DNA of 64,000 bases from Bacteroidia bacterium (GCA_030430385.1 JAUIFO010000002.1:186001-250000), one strand, 5' to 3'. Positions 50,249-61,636 are shown, counted from the first letter of the stretch. A program made the numbers and translations. The notes: generated by a model from the sequence alone, not told the origin.

Positions 50249-52687
50249 TTATATTTTAATTAGTTTTTTCGTCTCAATAGCACCTTCTTTAGTGTTAATT
50301 TCAATCACATACATTCCGACAGGTAATGCCTCAATATTTAAGATGTTTGAAGAGAACTTTTGAAGAAGTTTGCCACGTACATCAAACAGATGAATAGATG
50401 ATATATGCTGTTCAGACTTTATATGTACAAGTCCTTTTGAAGGATTAGGATACATGAGAAATTGCGGTTCAGCATCCTCAAAGCTTAGCGTGCTTAATGT
50501 TTCATTTAACACTGTTAAAACCAATTCGTTGTTATTTCTACATACCACATCAAATTCGTAATTAAAACCTCCAAATGAACTAACAACAGAAGATGGTAGA
50601 TTACAGGTATTAATTGTGTTTTGAGTTGTAAGCACAACAAACTCATCATTAACTAGAGGACTGAATCCTAAGGATACCGTTAGATTTCCATTGAGGTCAG
50701 CGTTTCCATCAATGGTAAGCAAATCATGGTTTACACCTTGGTCGTTTCCATTTAATTCAATGTCAAGTATGGATGTAGCACCAGAATCATAATCATTAGT
50801 AAACGACAAAGTTCCAGGAGAAGCACCTGGAGAAATCGTCCCATTATTGATAAAACCTGAAGGGAGTGTTACGGCTCCATTTCCTTTTACAACACCTGTT
50901 TCATTATTGACAAAAGCTCCAGAGCCTGAAAAAACCAAACTATTTTGAGTAACATCTAAAATGCCAGAGTTAGAAAGTTGAACACTAAAAAAAGTGTTAC
51001 CCGAACTAGTAGAACTTTGAATTAACCCCAAATTATTTAGAACATTAGGCACAACACCCAAAGCACTAAACCCAGACGTTGAAGCGTCAAGAATAATTGT
51101 ACCACTTACCGTATTGTTGAGAACTGAATTTGTGTCAATAGAAATTGATCCTCCAACAATTTGTCTAAATTCTCCACTATTGTTTAGTGTTGTTCCATTA
51201 TCAATTCGTTTTGTTCCTCCTGATGTTTTAACAATAGTACTTTCATTGTTTAGTGTACCACCACCATCTAAGTCGCCCGAAACCCAATCTACAAATCCGC
51301 TTCCAGAAAAGTTAAGCGTGGCATTGGTTGCTACAATTAGATCCGCACGCCAATCTAACGTTCCATCTAATGTTCCTGTGAGCATTCCATCTATATGAAT
51401 TGGAAATAACCATCCCAGAACACCTGATGAAGCAATATTGTAAACGCCATTAGAAAGGCTGGTGGTCAAGTAATTAAGGTTTAAAGTCCCATTATTGACT
51501 TCTATTGTTCCATCATTATTATTTAATGCAATTCCTATTGAAGTTGTATCCGAAGGGTCTGGTAGCGTCACTCTAATAATTCCTGAATTAATGAAATTTC
51601 TTGTGTCATCTGCAATTCCGAGAGACGTGATCTGTGTAAGGTCAGATAAGATTTCAACAATACCAGTAAGGTTGTTATTTAAGGTGCCATCGGTTGCTAA
51701 TCTCAAGTCTGCTCCATTCTCAAAAATCAATTCACCATTATTAATCAAGGTTGAGCCATCTTCAATTGCTGCACCTCCAGTTAAAAAAGTGATGGTTGAA
51801 AAATTTGTGATGGTTCCGCCTCCAATAATATCTCCACCAGAATTATTAAGTACAGCGTTTCCTGTAAATTGGAGCATTACATTGGTTGTAATAGATAAAT
51901 CGTCAGTCCAGTTAAGGGTACCGAAGACATTTCCAAAAAGTACACCAATAGCATCAATTGGACCATTCCAGTTAAGGGTTGCTCCAGCTGCAACATTAAA
52001 TTCACCACCTATAAAATTTGTAGCTGTAGTGTTTAAATTTAAAGTCCCAGAGTCAATTTGAAATATACCATCAGTATTAATTAGAGTTCCGCCAATAGTG
52101 CCAACATCACTTGAATTTGGAAACGATGTTTTAATGGTACCAAAGTTGTTCAGTGTATTAGGAGGTACGCTAAAAGCAAATATAGAAGACCCTGTCATCT
52201 GAAAATCAATAACTCCAGTACCAGAATTATTAAGTACAGCATCTGTGCCAATACCAATGTTTGCACCAGACGATAAATTGATTGTACCAGGATTATTCAG
52301 CACAACCGAACCGCTTAGATTAAATGACGGAAATGTTAAGTTTATTGTTCCGCTATTTAATAGGATACCAGGACCAATTAATGATCCAGAAGACCAGTTT
52401 ACAATAACATTTGATTCAAATTCAGATGGGTTTTGAATAATTAAAGTCTCGGTTACATTTAGTATTGAATTCCCTTGAACTTCTATAGATAAAATATCGG
52501 CTGGAGTATCAAGAGTTACCACAAATCCAGATGGAATAAGAACATCATCTGAAGGCGCGGGAACTGTACCTGTCCAATTGTCTTCATTAGACCATAAATC
52601 GTCCACAGAGCCAGTCCAAACATTTAGCTGGGCAATTCCATTTGTAATCGATAGTAAGCATAAAATTAAAAGTAGTTTTGTTTTCAT
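50249..52687 (-). CDS. T9SS type A sorting-domain repeat protein (cell-surface or secreted)
   Basis: This 812-residue protein has a signal MKTKLLLILCLLSITNGIAQ. A long beta-helix-like region follows (about 40-660), with repeating short Asn/Gly/Thr/Ser-rich strands around recurring phrases LNNSGT, INNDGT, GTLNWT. The C-terminal domain at about 735-812 is FLMYPNPSKGLVHIKSE, then ALPVGMYVIEINTKEG and KLIKI, the type IX secretion sorting signal. T9SS substrates are exported and attached at the surface. The region resembles parallel beta-helix adhesins. The gene leads the two barrel genes. Confidence 0.87.
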   Translation of the reverse strand: MKTKLLLILCLLSITNGIAQLNVWTGSVDDLWSNEDNWTGTVPAPSDDVLIPSGFVVTLDTPADILSIEVQGNSILNVTETLIIQNPSEFESNVIVNWSSGSLIGPGILLNSGTINLTFPSFNLSGSVVLNNPGTINLSSGANIGIGTDAVLNNSGTGVIDFQMTGSSIFAFSVPPNTLNNFGTIKTSFPNSSDVGTIGGTLINTDGIFQIDSGTLNLNTTATNFIGGEFNVAAGATLNWNGPIDAIGVLFGNVFGTLNWTDDLSITTNVMLQFTGNAVLNNSGGDIIGGGTITNFSTITFLTGGAAIEDGSTLINNGELIFENGADLRLATDGTLNNNLTGIVEILSDLTQITSLGIADDTRNFINSGIIRVTLPDPSDTTSIGIALNNNDGTIEVNNGTLNLNYLTTSLSNGVYNIASSGVLGWLFPIHIDGMLTGTLDGTLDWRADLIVATNATLNFSGSGFVDWVSGDLDGGGTLNNESTIVKTSGGTKRIDNGTTLNNSGEFRQIVGGSISIDTNSVLNNTVSGTIILDASTSGFSALGVVPNVLNNLGLIQSSTSSGNTFFSVQLSNSGILDVTQNSLVFSGSGAFVNNETGVVKGNGAVTLPSGFINNGTISPGASPGTLSFTNDYDSGATSILDIELNGNDQGVNHDLLTIDGNADLNGNLTVSLGFSPLVNDEFVVLTTQNTINTCNLPSSVVSSFGGFNYEFDVVCRNNNELVLTVLNETLSTLSFEDAEPQFLMYPNPSKGLVHIKSEQHISSIHLFDVRGKLLQKFSSNILNIEALPVGMYVIEINTKEGAIETKKLIKI

Positions 52688-52708
52688 ATTGATTTGTGTA
52701 ATTAATAG

Positions 52709-53050
52709 CTATAGTTTTATTTTATTCACGCAAAAGACTTGATATACCCTAGCTTCTTTCGCTTTTATTTTAATATTTGATTTCGCCTCATATTCCCAAG
52801 AGTCGGGTTCATTTTCTGGGGCATCTTTATCACGACTAAACAGTCTCGCGGAACAATGCTGATCTTTACATTGCGTATTTCCTTCACACCATACAAGTCC
52901 TTCATCAAACCTTATTTTCTTTTTTGAAGCACCACAAAACGTATAACCATCTAAAATGACTACTGGTTTTTTTTTAAAAGATGAGAGCATACGTTTCATT
53001 TCAAATGCCAAATGAATTAAGACATCTAGTGAAGTGAAATTACAAGACAA
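52709..53050 (-). CDS. Small cysteine-rich protein, unknown function
   Basis: This 113-residue protein has no signal peptide and no recognised family. Seven cysteines are present in the longest frame. The central part reads VVILDGYTFCGASKK, then GLVWCEGNTQCKDQHCSARLFSR, a cluster of four cysteines that might bind metal. The start is uncertain: ATG at 53050 gives 113 residues, ATG at 52999 gives a 96-residue MKRMLSS protein. It is the first gene of a tight operon (21-bp gap to the T9SS gene). A good promoter, -33 TTTTG at 53135-53139 and -7 TATTTTTG at 53107-53114, precedes it. Confidence 0.68.
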   Translation of the reverse strand: MSCNFTSLDVLIHLAFEMKRMLSSFKKKPVVILDGYTFCGASKKKIRFDEGLVWCEGNTQCKDQHCSARLFSRDKDAPENEPDSWEYEAKSNIKIKAKEARVYQVFCVNKIKL

Positions 53051-53106
53051 TGATTATGAATGCTTTAAGTATTTTGAAAAAGGCTTGTAGTAATGTTGCA
53101 TTCGAT

Positions 53107-53114
53107 CAAAAATA
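53107..53114 (-). promoter_or_regulatory. -7 box of the HTCS-linked operon
   Basis: The minus strand reads TATTTTTG (TAnnTTTG) with TTTTG at 53135-53139 giving a -33 spacing of 20 bp. This is the best -33/-7 pair I found in the window. A second -7-like TAATTTTG lies at 53135-53142. Confidence 0.55.
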
Positions 53115-53170
53115 GATGTACTATTCTTGCATATCAAAATTATAAAAGATTGTAATATTTTGAAAAACAG

Positions 53171-56100
53171 TTATTTACGCATTTCATTTGGAGCGTACCC
53201 AAATTCTTCTTTAAATGCTCTACTAAACCAACCTGGACTATTAAATCCAGATTTATAAGCAATCTCAGAGATTGAAAAATCAGAATTTTGGAGCATTGTT
53301 TTAGCTTTCTGAAGCCTAACGCGACGGATGAAAACAGCAGTAGAAGCGTCTGTAATAGCTTTCAGTTTCCTATATAATTGAGATTCACTAAGCTCTAAAG
53401 CTCGTGATAAGCGCATCGAGTTAAACGCGGCATCATCTAAGTGTTGCTCAATGCAATACAAGACCTTATTCATGAAAGCAGCATCCTTATCTTCTATATC
53501 TTTACTCGGAATAGCATCCCAGGAGGAAGCACTAGAAAATTTTTGATAGAGTAGTGTTCTTAATTTTATCAGCTCTTGTATTCTAATGAATAATTCAGCT
53601 TTATTGAAAGGTTTCGTAATAAATGCATCAGCGCCATTTGAAAGGCCTTTTATTTTGTCTTGCTCAGATGCTTTAGCAGTTAATAAAATGATAGGAATAT
53701 GTGAGGTCTTTTCATCATTTTTTAAGATATGACACAGTTCAAATCCGTTCTTTTTTGGCATCATAACATCGCTAATAATCACATCTGGAATATGCTCTAT
53801 TGCTTTTGAAACACCTTCTTCTCCGTTTTTTGCTAAGACAACATTATACTGTTGGCTTAATATCGTTTCTAGTAAATTCAAGATATCTGCATTATCATCT
53901 ACGGCAAGAACAACCGCTTTCTCATTAGTAGAAGTTTCTGTTATGTCAATAGTGTCATTAACAAGTGTAGGTGTTATTAAATAATTGAGTAGCTGTTGGT
54001 CTAAGACCTCTTTAGGCATCTTTTGAGTACATGGAAAACTAATATTAAATGTGGTACCAACATGAAGTTCACTATCAACATCTATTGTACCATTCATTAA
54101 TTGCACAAGTTCTTTAACTAGAGTCAACCCTATTCCTGAGCCTTCTTCAGAATAATCTACCGAATTTTCAACTTGATAAAAGCGATCAAAAATTGAATCT
54201 AAATGTTCTTTTGATATTCCTTTTCCAGAATCCTTTACATTAATTTGAACACTATTATTTTCGGCTTTTAAGTGAGTAATGATTTGATCATTTTGACTAC
54301 AATTTTTAATAGCATTACTTAACAAGTTACTCATAATTTTTTGTATCGCACTTGGGTCAAAATCACATAATAATGCTTTAGTTTCACTGTAGAAGGTTAG
54401 TTTAACGCCTTTAGATTCCGCATAAGAAGCAAAGTGTGCTACAATATGATTTAAATACCAACCCAAGTCTGATTGACTAGGCTTTAAAACCATTTTTTGC
54501 TTATCAATTTTAGCAAGATCAAGCATTTGATTTACTAGTTTCAAAACAGCATCGCTATTGTGCTCAATGGTTTTTAACGAGTTTACAGATTTGAGATCTT
54601 TAGCACGTTGAAATTGATCACTTAAATTAGAGGTGATTCCTTTAATTACAGTTAGAGGTGTTCTAAACTCATGTGTGATATTTGTGTAAAGTTTGGTTTT
54701 AAGCGCATCTAGTTCTTTAAGTTTTTGGGTTTCTTGCTCCTGTAATTTTTTCTGTAGTTGAAAATAGTACAAGACATAAATAAAAGTAGCTAAAAGCAAT
54801 CCGTAAGCTGTAAAAGCTAAATGTGTTTTCCACCAAGGCGGTGTTACATTTAGGTTTAATTTCAAAGGTGTTGTATTCCATAGCTGCCCTCTCGTTTTTC
54901 CTTGAACCAAAAGTGTATATTCACCTGGACTTAAGTTTAGAAACTGAATGTCTTTTCGTTTTTGAAGATCATTCCATTGCGCATCATTAGGAGACAGTTT
55001 GTAGACGTAAAAATTATTCTTTTGCGGACTGAAATCTAGATCTGAAAACTCTAGATAAAATGGAAACTGATCATAGCTTAAGTTAATAGAAGCAACCTTA
55101 CTTTCATCATGCTTTACAAAAGCTTTAAAATTATGATTTGCATCTTTAATTTTAATAGTTGTAAAGGTGAGATCACCATCATTATCGAGCTGATCAATGT
55201 GTTTTGGATTAAAAACATTGTAACCGTTAGTTCCTCCAAAATACAAGTTGTGATCTGCATCTTTAAAGCTACCACCAAGATTAAACTCATTGCCTTGCAA
55301 GCCATCATCTTTGTTGTAATTTGTAAAGGTTTCTGAGTTAGGATCAAAACTAAAAATTCCCGAATTTGTCGACAACCAAAGCATTCCTGATTCATCTTGA
55401 CGAATCGCATAAACCACACCATTAGTGAGTCCGAAATCTTCATTATATCTCGTAAAGGTCCCGGTTGTTTTATTGAATTTATTTAAACCATTTAAGGTGC
55501 CAATCCATAAGTTTTGTTGCGTATCTTCTAAAATACTAAGGACTGTGTTACTGCTAATTGAAGCATTGTTGTTTTCATCACTTATAAATCGTTTGTATTC
55601 GGGATTATAGTATTGATCTTCATTAAATCGAATACGATTTAAGCCTTTTTCAGTCCCAACCCAAAGTGCACCAGAACGATCACGATAGCAGACATAGTTC
55701 ACATTGGTGCTTAAACTATTATCATTTTTTGGACGGTTTTTAAACTGTTGAAATTCAAATCGTCTTTCAGTAATATTACCTATAAAACGATGTGTTCCTC
55801 CACCCAATGTTGAGACCCAAACATTTCCAGTTGTATCTGTATGAATGTGTCTAATCTTAAGATTACTTAAATTCAAAGAGTCAATACTGTGTTGTGTAAC
55901 AGTGATGAAGTTAGGTTTTTCTGGATTGAAATGGCTTAGGTCTAAAACAGACACACCTTTTTGTGTACCAATCCACAGGTTGTTTTTTGTATCTATTGCA
56001 ATACTTCTTACAGTATTGTGAGGAATATTTTTATAAACGAAAGTTTGAGTTTCAGTAATTAGATGCAAGCCTTCAAGTGTTCCTGCCCATAAGCCATGAT

Positions 56101-57181
56101 CGCTTTTAGCAAACGTGTAAACATGTTCATTTTCTAAAGTGCCTTTACGAGGTTTGTTCTTGGTGAAAAGCTGAAAAACAGGAGTTTTTAAAGAGAGTTG
56201 ATACAACTTATCTGCGCCTAACCACAAAAAGTCATTTTCTACAACCACACAATTGATGCGATTGGTAGATAGTCCTGTTTCTTCTTTTGAACGCGTATCT
56301 ACTGTAGTAATATTGGAAAAGGAATTGGTTTCAGAATTATATCCTGAACAATTAATAAACCCAGAATCTGTGGCTAAGTACAATTGGTTATCTATATTAG
56401 AAATATCAAAAACAGCGATAGCTTTTGAAGCAGAAATAGTGGTTTTTTTAATCTTATTAGAATTCAAGTTTAAATGGTAAAGACCATCATCTGCACCAAT
56501 CCAAATTCCTATTTCAGATTTGGCAAACGAATGGATTTTTAAACCGTTAAAGTCATAATTCAACAATTTAAAATTAAGCGCATTTGCATAATAAAGATCG
56601 CCATCACGTGTTCCAACCCAAAGCGTATCATCTAAGTGTTGTAATGCGGTTATATTTGCAGGAGTTGTGTTAAAAAAGGGTAATTTTTTAGCAGTTGTGG
56701 TACCATTCTCAATACTGATTTTTGCTAATCCTTGATCTAAAAAAGCAGCAAAAATATGCCCTTTATTATCCAAAATAAGTTTATTGCATTGTGCGTTATC
56801 TGGTAAACCTTCAATTCTAAACTTGCTAAAAGTATCTGTCGTTGGTGTGTAATAGCAAAGCCCATTATTTTTTGTAGCAATCCAAATGCGACCAAGTTGA
56901 TCTTCGGCAAGAGCATTTATAAAATTTCCTGAAATACTCGTTGTATCTTTCTTTTTTGATTTGAAGACTCTAAAGCGATGACCATCAAAGCGGTTCAAAC
57001 CATCTTGAGTGCCTAACCATAAAAATCCTTGACTGTCTTTTAAAATGGTATTGATGGTTTCTTGAGACAAGCCTTTTTCAACACCATATTTAAAAAAATC
57101 AAAGGATTGCGCATGAACCGTTAGTGTTATAGTTGTTAAACACAGAACGATTGATTTTAGAATTTGAAACCTAAAACGCAT
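53171..57181 (-). CDS. Hybrid two-component system regulator (HTCS) with AraC output
   Basis: This 1336-residue single-chain signalling protein has a signal peptide and a periplasmic sensor of repeated two-component-regulator propeller motifs to about 690 (GLWLGTQDGLNRFDG-like units). A Y_Y_Y domain spans about 700-780. After the transmembrane helix (about 788-808) come a HisKA with His837 (NITHEFRTPL) and a HATPase with DSGKGI and GSGIGL. The receiver has Asp1138 (VIISDVMMPKKNG), and an AraC-type HTH spans about 1236-1336. HTCS proteins sense a ligand, usually a carbohydrate breakdown product, and activate adjacent genes. Confidence 0.95.
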   Translation of the reverse strand: MRFRFQILKSIVLCLTTITLTVHAQSFDFFKYGVEKGLSQETINTILKDSQGFLWLGTQDGLNRFDGHRFRVFKSKKKDTTSISGNFINALAEDQLGRIWIATKNNGLCYYTPTTDTFSKFRIEGLPDNAQCNKLILDNKGHIFAAFLDQGLAKISIENGTTTAKKLPFFNTTPANITALQHLDDTLWVGTRDGDLYYANALNFKLLNYDFNGLKIHSFAKSEIGIWIGADDGLYHLNLNSNKIKKTTISASKAIAVFDISNIDNQLYLATDSGFINCSGYNSETNSFSNITTVDTRSKEETGLSTNRINCVVVENDFLWLGADKLYQLSLKTPVFQLFTKNKPRKGTLENEHVYTFAKSDHGLWAGTLEGLHLITETQTFVYKNIPHNTVRSIAIDTKNNLWIGTQKGVSVLDLSHFNPEKPNFITVTQHSIDSLNLSNLKIRHIHTDTTGNVWVSTLGGGTHRFIGNITERRFEFQQFKNRPKNDNSLSTNVNYVCYRDRSGALWVGTEKGLNRIRFNEDQYYNPEYKRFISDENNNASISSNTVLSILEDTQQNLWIGTLNGLNKFNKTTGTFTRYNEDFGLTNGVVYAIRQDESGMLWLSTNSGIFSFDPNSETFTNYNKDDGLQGNEFNLGGSFKDADHNLYFGGTNGYNVFNPKHIDQLDNDGDLTFTTIKIKDANHNFKAFVKHDESKVASINLSYDQFPFYLEFSDLDFSPQKNNFYVYKLSPNDAQWNDLQKRKDIQFLNLSPGEYTLLVQGKTRGQLWNTTPLKLNLNVTPPWWKTHLAFTAYGLLLATFIYVLYYFQLQKKLQEQETQKLKELDALKTKLYTNITHEFRTPLTVIKGITSNLSDQFQRAKDLKSVNSLKTIEHNSDAVLKLVNQMLDLAKIDKQKMVLKPSQSDLGWYLNHIVAHFASYAESKGVKLTFYSETKALLCDFDPSAIQKIMSNLLSNAIKNCSQNDQIITHLKAENNSVQINVKDSGKGISKEHLDSIFDRFYQVENSVDYSEEGSGIGLTLVKELVQLMNGTIDVDSELHVGTTFNISFPCTQKMPKEVLDQQLLNYLITPTLVNDTIDITETSTNEKAVVLAVDDNADILNLLETILSQQYNVVLAKNGEEGVSKAIEHIPDVIISDVMMPKKNGFELCHILKNDEKTSHIPIILLTAKASEQDKIKGLSNGADAFITKPFNKAELFIRIQELIKLRTLLYQKFSSASSWDAIPSKDIEDKDAAFMNKVLYCIEQHLDDAAFNSMRLSRALELSESQLYRKLKAITDASTAVFIRRVRLQKAKTMLQNSDFSISEIAYKSGFNSPGWFSRAFKEEFGYAPNEMRK

Positions 57182-57211
57182 AATTAAAAAAGGTTAGCCG
57201 ACATAAATGTA

Positions 57212-57241
57212 CAAAAAAACCGAAGCGTATAAGCTTCGGTT
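57212..57241 (-). terminator. Intrinsic terminator of lepA
   Basis: AACCGAAGC pairs with GCTTCGGTT across a short loop (57218-57241), with an adjoining A-run. On the minus strand it ends in seven U residues. It is downstream of the lepA stop. Confidence 0.85.
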
Positions 57242-57266
57242 AGTATGATAACGTTGGGTTGTAAGT

Positions 57267-59063
57267 TTAATCATTCAACTTTAGAACAGCCATAAATGCT
57301 TGTTGAGGGATTTCTACATTACCAACTTGACGCATTCTTTTCTTTCCTTTTTTCTGTTTTTCCAGGAGCTTACGCTTACGCGAAATATCACCTCCATAAC
57401 ATTTTGCTGTCACATCTTTACGTAAGGCTTTAATGGTTTCTCTGGCAATTATTTTTGCTCCAATTGCAGCTTGAATAGGGATATCAAACTGTTGTCTTGG
57501 GATAAGTTCTTTTAATTTTTCACACATTTTTTTACCAATATGGTAAGCATTATCTGCGTGAATTAAAGCCGAAAGCGCATCAACTTGCTGACCGTTCAAT
57601 AAGATATCTACACGCACTAATTTTGAAGCGCGCATTCCAATAGGCGAATAGTCGAACGACGCATAGCCTTTAGAAACCGTTTTAAGTCTGTCGTAAAAAT
57701 CAAAAACGATTTCGGCTAGAGGCATATCAAAATTCAGCTCTACACGTTCAGTAGTTAAATAGGTTTGATTGGTAATGATACCACGCTTTTCTATACACAA
57801 CGACATCACATTACCAACAAAGTCAGATTTTGTAATTATGGTTGCTTTGATGTAAGGCTCTTCCACACGATTTAATGTAGAAGGCTCTGGTAAATCGGTT
57901 GGATTATTAACAATAACAATATCGTCAGGTTGCTTGTTTGTATATGCGTGATAGCTTACGTTAGGAACCGTTGTTATAACAGTCATATTGAACTCACGTT
58001 CTAAACGCTCCTGAATAATTTCCATATGAAGCATACCCAAGAAACCACAACGAAATCCAAACCCTAAAGCCGCAGAGCTTTCAGGCGTAAACACCAAAGA
58101 AGCATCATTAAGCTGAAGCTTTTCCATTGACGCTCGTAATTCTTCATAATCTTCAGTATCTACAGGATAAATTCCAGCAAATACCATTGGTTTCACATCT
58201 TCAAAACCTTCAATAGCATTTTGTGTCGGATTTTTAGCATCAGTAATGGTATCACCAACCTTAACTTCTTTTGCTTCTTTAATTCCTGTGATCACATAAC
58301 CTACATCACCAGCTTTTATTTCTTGTCTCGGAAATTGTTTCAATTTTAAAGTCCCAACCTCATCTGCACCATAAGATTTCCCAGTAGCAATAAACTTGAT
58401 CTGTTGATTCTTTTTAATGGAACCATTGATAACTCTAAAGTAGGTTTCAACACCTCTGAAAGGATTGTACACAGAATCAAAGATCAAGGCTTGAAGCGGT
58501 TCGTCAACATTACCTTCAGGAGCAGGAATACGCTCAATAATTGCTTTGAGCACGTTTTCTATTCCAAATCCTGTTTTTCCACTAGCGTGAATCACTTCTT
58601 CTGGATCACAACCTAAAAGATCTACAATGTCGTCTGTTACTTCTTCAGGATTAGCACTAGGTAAATCAACTTTATTTAAGACAGGAATAATTTCCAAATC
58701 ATTTTCTAAAGCCAAGTATAGGTTAGAAATGGTTTGCGCTTGAATACTTTGCGCAGCATCCACAATAAGTAAAGCACCTTCACAAGCAGCAATTGATCGT
58801 GAGACTTCATACGAAAAGTCAACATGACCAGGTGTGTCAATTAAATTTAAAATGTACTCTTGACCTTCATAGGTATATTCCATTTGAATCGCGTGAGATT
58901 TAATGGTAATTCCTCTTTCACGCTCCAAATCCATATTATCTAACAACTGATCTTGCTTTTCACGAGCAGTTACAGCTCCTGTATAATCTAATAAGCGATC
59001 TGCAAGCGTGCTTTTTCCGTGATCAATATGCGCAATGATGCAAAAGTTTCTAATGTGCTTCAT
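57267..59063 (-). CDS. lepA: Elongation factor 4 (LepA)
   Basis: This 598-residue translational GTPase catalyses back-translocation on the ribosome. The start [18 protein letters not shown] is chosen at 59063; a longer frame to 59093 would overlap the -7 box at 59091-59098. The P-loop is AHIDHGKST, followed by [12 protein letters not shown] (switch I), DTPGHVDF (G3), NKVDLP (G4), and the LepA-specific C-terminal domain with [19 protein letters not shown]. Length is normal. Confidence 0.98.
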   Translation of the reverse strand: MKHIRNFCIIAHIDHGKSTLADRLLDYTGAVTAREKQDQLLDNMDLERERGITIKSHAIQMEYTYEGQEYILNLIDTPGHVDFSYEVSRSIAACEGALLIVDAAQSIQAQTISNLYLALENDLEIIPVLNKVDLPSANPEEVTDDIVDLLGCDPEEVIHASGKTGFGIENVLKAIIERIPAPEGNVDEPLQALIFDSVYNPFRGVETYFRVINGSIKKNQQIKFIATGKSYGADEVGTLKLKQFPRQEIKAGDVGYVITGIKEAKEVKVGDTITDAKNPTQNAIEGFEDVKPMVFAGIYPVDTEDYEELRASMEKLQLNDASLVFTPESSAALGFGFRCGFLGMLHMEIIQERLEREFNMTVITTVPNVSYHAYTNKQPDDIVIVNNPTDLPEPSTLNRVEEPYIKATIITKSDFVGNVMSLCIEKRGIITNQTYLTTERVELNFDMPLAEIVFDFYDRLKTVSKGYASFDYSPIGMRASKLVRVDILLNGQQVDALSALIHADNAYHIGKKMCEKLKELIPRQQFDIPIQAAIGAKIIARETIKALRKDVTAKCYGGDISRKRKLLEKQKKGKKRMRQVGNVEIPQQAFMAVLKLND

Positions 59064-59090
59064 AAATCCAATCTTCTTTAAAAGATGCTG

Positions 59091-59098
59091 CAAATATA
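59091..59098 (-). promoter_or_regulatory. Candidate -7 box for lepA
   Basis: The minus strand reads TATATTTG (TAnnTTTG), 27 bp before the chosen start. It would fall inside the longer frame, supporting the shorter start. Confidence 0.6.
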
Positions 59099-59215
59099 AT
59101 TCTTTTCTAATGCAGAAAACGTTTAAAATACATTGAAAACCTAATATTCTGAGGAAAAACCGTAAATAGGATTTAAAAACAAATAGTATATTGCAGATTA
59201 AAACCCTAACTAATT

Positions 59216-61630
59216 GTGAATTCCCTGCTCAAATATGTGATTTTCCTATTTTGCTTAAGCATAGGTTTTGGGCAAAATGCTTCGGTTTCGGGCACTGTAG
59301 TTGATACAGAGAATGTCGCTATCGAGTTTGCTAATGTGGTGTTGTTTTCTGAAGATGAATCTCAAGTATTAAAAGGAACTACAACAGATGAGTCTGGGTA
59401 TTTTATTCTCCCAAATTTAGAGCCTAATACCTACGTTATAAAAGTGAGCTATATTGGGTTTACAGAGTTCCACCAAAAAATTGTACTTACAGGTGTTTTA
59501 GATTTACAGACTATTGTTTTACAGGAAGCTTCTGAGCAATTGGATGAAATCAGTATTATTGCCAAAAAACCAACCTTAAAGCGTGAAGCAGACCGTTTAG
59601 TGTTCAATATCGAAAACACCGCTTTGGTAGAAGGTACGATGCTTCAGGTGTTGAAAAGTACGCCTGGTGTTTTGGTTTTAGGCGATGAGATTACGGTTAA
59701 AAATTCTAATCCAACAGTTTATATTAACAATAGAAAGGTCAACTTATCTGCAGATGATTTGAATCAGCTTTTAGAAGGTTCTTCTGCAAATGCTATAAAA
59801 TCGGTTGAGGTGATTACCAATCCTTCAGCGAGGTATGATGCCGAAAGTGGTGTGGTATTGAATATTGTGATGAGTAAAAATTTGATTACAGGTTATCGAG
59901 GTAGTGTGTTTTCAAACTATACGCAAGGTGTTTTCCCGAGATATAATGCTGGAACAAACCATTTTTTTAAGAACGATAACATTAGTTTTAATGTGAATTA
60001 TAGCTTTTCAAAAAGCAAAATTAATAGAGATGGTGATGATCAAGTAAACTATCTCAACACTTCCAACACAACAGATGAAATTTGGCGTTCTAAGACGAAT
60101 AGAAATACGTGGTCAGAAACGCATAATCTTAATGCTAATTTTGATTATTTCATTAACGACAAGAGTACATTAAGTCTATCTTCGAACGCGTTATACTTGC
60201 CATATTTTAAATACAAAATTGAGAATAATACAGTAATAAGAGATCTTAACAATAATGTTTTATCACGATTTACTGCAGACAACTTATCTCGTGATAATAA
60301 ATACAACTTAGCCTTTGATTTAGCCTTTAGTCATAATTTTGAAAAAGGGAATATTACAGCAAATGCGCATTATACGAATTATAATTATGAACGAAATCAA
60401 GGCGTCATTAGCGATTTTTTTGATAGTAGTGATAACTTTATTAACTCGAATGCGTTCAATACAGATAACAACCAAGAGACAAATATACTTGCAGGAAAAG
60501 TAGATTACAGTACACCAATTAATGAGCATTCTAATTTTGAAACAGGTGTTAAGTTTTCTACCACAACTACCGAGAGTGATATCACGCAGTTTGATGTAGA
60601 TTTAAGTTCAGGTAATGAAACAATAGACCCTCAAAATTCTGATGCCTTTGATTATGATGAACAAATTTTAGCGGCTTACGTCAATTACGATTTAAGTACT
60701 GAAAAATGGAGTCTTAATGCAGGGTTACGAATGGAGCAAACCAACGTTGAAGGAATTTCTCCTCTTACCAATATTACCAATACGCAAGATTATTTAGAAT
60801 GGTTTCCAAATGCGAGTTTACAATATAATTTTTCTGAAGATTATAATGTTTACGCTAACTACAAACGTAGTATTGCTAGACCAAACTATGCTAATTTAAA
60901 TCCGTTTCGGTTTTTCTTGAATGATAATTATGTGGTTTCTGGAAATCCGTTTTTAGTGCCAACATTTGTTGATCATTTTGTGATTGGAACAAGTATCACA
61001 GATTACTTCACCTTTGAAGCGTATTACAAAAATTACGATGGTGCCATTTCTGAAATTCCAAGACAAGATAATACTGCCAACATTATTGAATACATTTCAG
61101 TAAATTTTGATAAAACTGTTGAGTATGGCTTTGATTTTATAACAGGTTTTGATGTTACAGATCGTTGGTCGGTTTACGCTGTGACCTCTTTCTACAACTA
61201 TGAAGAAGAAACTGATTTTGGTCAAGGTTCTGTGACGCAAGATCAATGGTCTAATTATTCAGAATTACAGAATGATCTCACTCTTTTAAAAGACAATAGC
61301 CTTAATATGAGTTTGGTGCTGACTTGGGTTGGAAAAAACCTTCAAGGCTTTCAAACGGTTGAAGATCGATTGGTCTCGGAGTTTGCGATTTCAAAATCGA
61401 TTTTTAACAAAAAAGGGATTTTATCCCTATCTGTAAGCGACCTGTTCAACATGCAAGATTTTGATTTGGCTACGCAGTACCAAAATCAGTTTAACACACA
61501 AACAACAGATGTCGATAATCGCTATGTAAGATTAGGGTTTAGATATAAGTTTGGTAATACCAAGTTAGAATCTAATGCTCGCGCTATTGATTCAGAAGAA
61601 CGAGAACGCTTAGAGCGAACCGACAATTAA
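59216..61630 (+). CDS. Outer-membrane TonB-type receptor with carboxypeptidase-regulatory-like domain
   Basis: This 804-residue protein starts with GTG at 59216, which directly precedes a good signal peptide ([19 protein letters not shown]). A CarboxypepD-reg domain ([33 protein letters not shown]) spans about 20-105. A plug-like region ([43 protein letters not shown]) and an OMP_b-brl_3-type beta-barrel ending [10 protein letters not shown] follow. Such receptors import unknown substrates. It has no adjacent partner. The tail after the barrel is charged ([16 protein letters not shown]). Confidence 0.92.
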   Translation: MNSLLKYVIFLFCLSIGFGQNASVSGTVVDTENVAIEFANVVLFSEDESQVLKGTTTDESGYFILPNLEPNTYVIKVSYIGFTEFHQKIVLTGVLDLQTIVLQEASEQLDEISIIAKKPTLKREADRLVFNIENTALVEGTMLQVLKSTPGVLVLGDEITVKNSNPTVYINNRKVNLSADDLNQLLEGSSANAIKSVEVITNPSARYDAESGVVLNIVMSKNLITGYRGSVFSNYTQGVFPRYNAGTNHFFKNDNISFNVNYSFSKSKINRDGDDQVNYLNTSNTTDEIWRSKTNRNTWSETHNLNANFDYFINDKSTLSLSSNALYLPYFKYKIENNTVIRDLNNNVLSRFTADNLSRDNKYNLAFDLAFSHNFEKGNITANAHYTNYNYERNQGVISDFFDSSDNFINSNAFNTDNNQETNILAGKVDYSTPINEHSNFETGVKFSTTTTESDITQFDVDLSSGNETIDPQNSDAFDYDEQILAAYVNYDLSTEKWSLNAGLRMEQTNVEGISPLTNITNTQDYLEWFPNASLQYNFSEDYNVYANYKRSIARPNYANLNPFRFFLNDNYVVSGNPFLVPTFVDHFVIGTSITDYFTFEAYYKNYDGAISEIPRQDNTANIIEYISVNFDKTVEYGFDFITGFDVTDRWSVYAVTSFYNYEEETDFGQGSVTQDQWSNYSELQNDLTLLKDNSLNMSLVLTWVGKNLQGFQTVEDRLVSEFAISKSIFNKKGILSLSVSDLFNMQDFDLATQYQNQFNTQTTDVDNRYVRLGFRYKFGNTKLESNARAIDSEERERLERTDN

Positions 61631-61636
61631 GTCTAA

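Noticed and set aside
51495..52061. A 188-codon open frame on the plus strand antisense to the T9SS repeat protein
   Set aside because: It lies opposite a repetitive Asn/Thr-rich coding region that keeps several frames open; it has no RBS, promoter or recognisable protein features.
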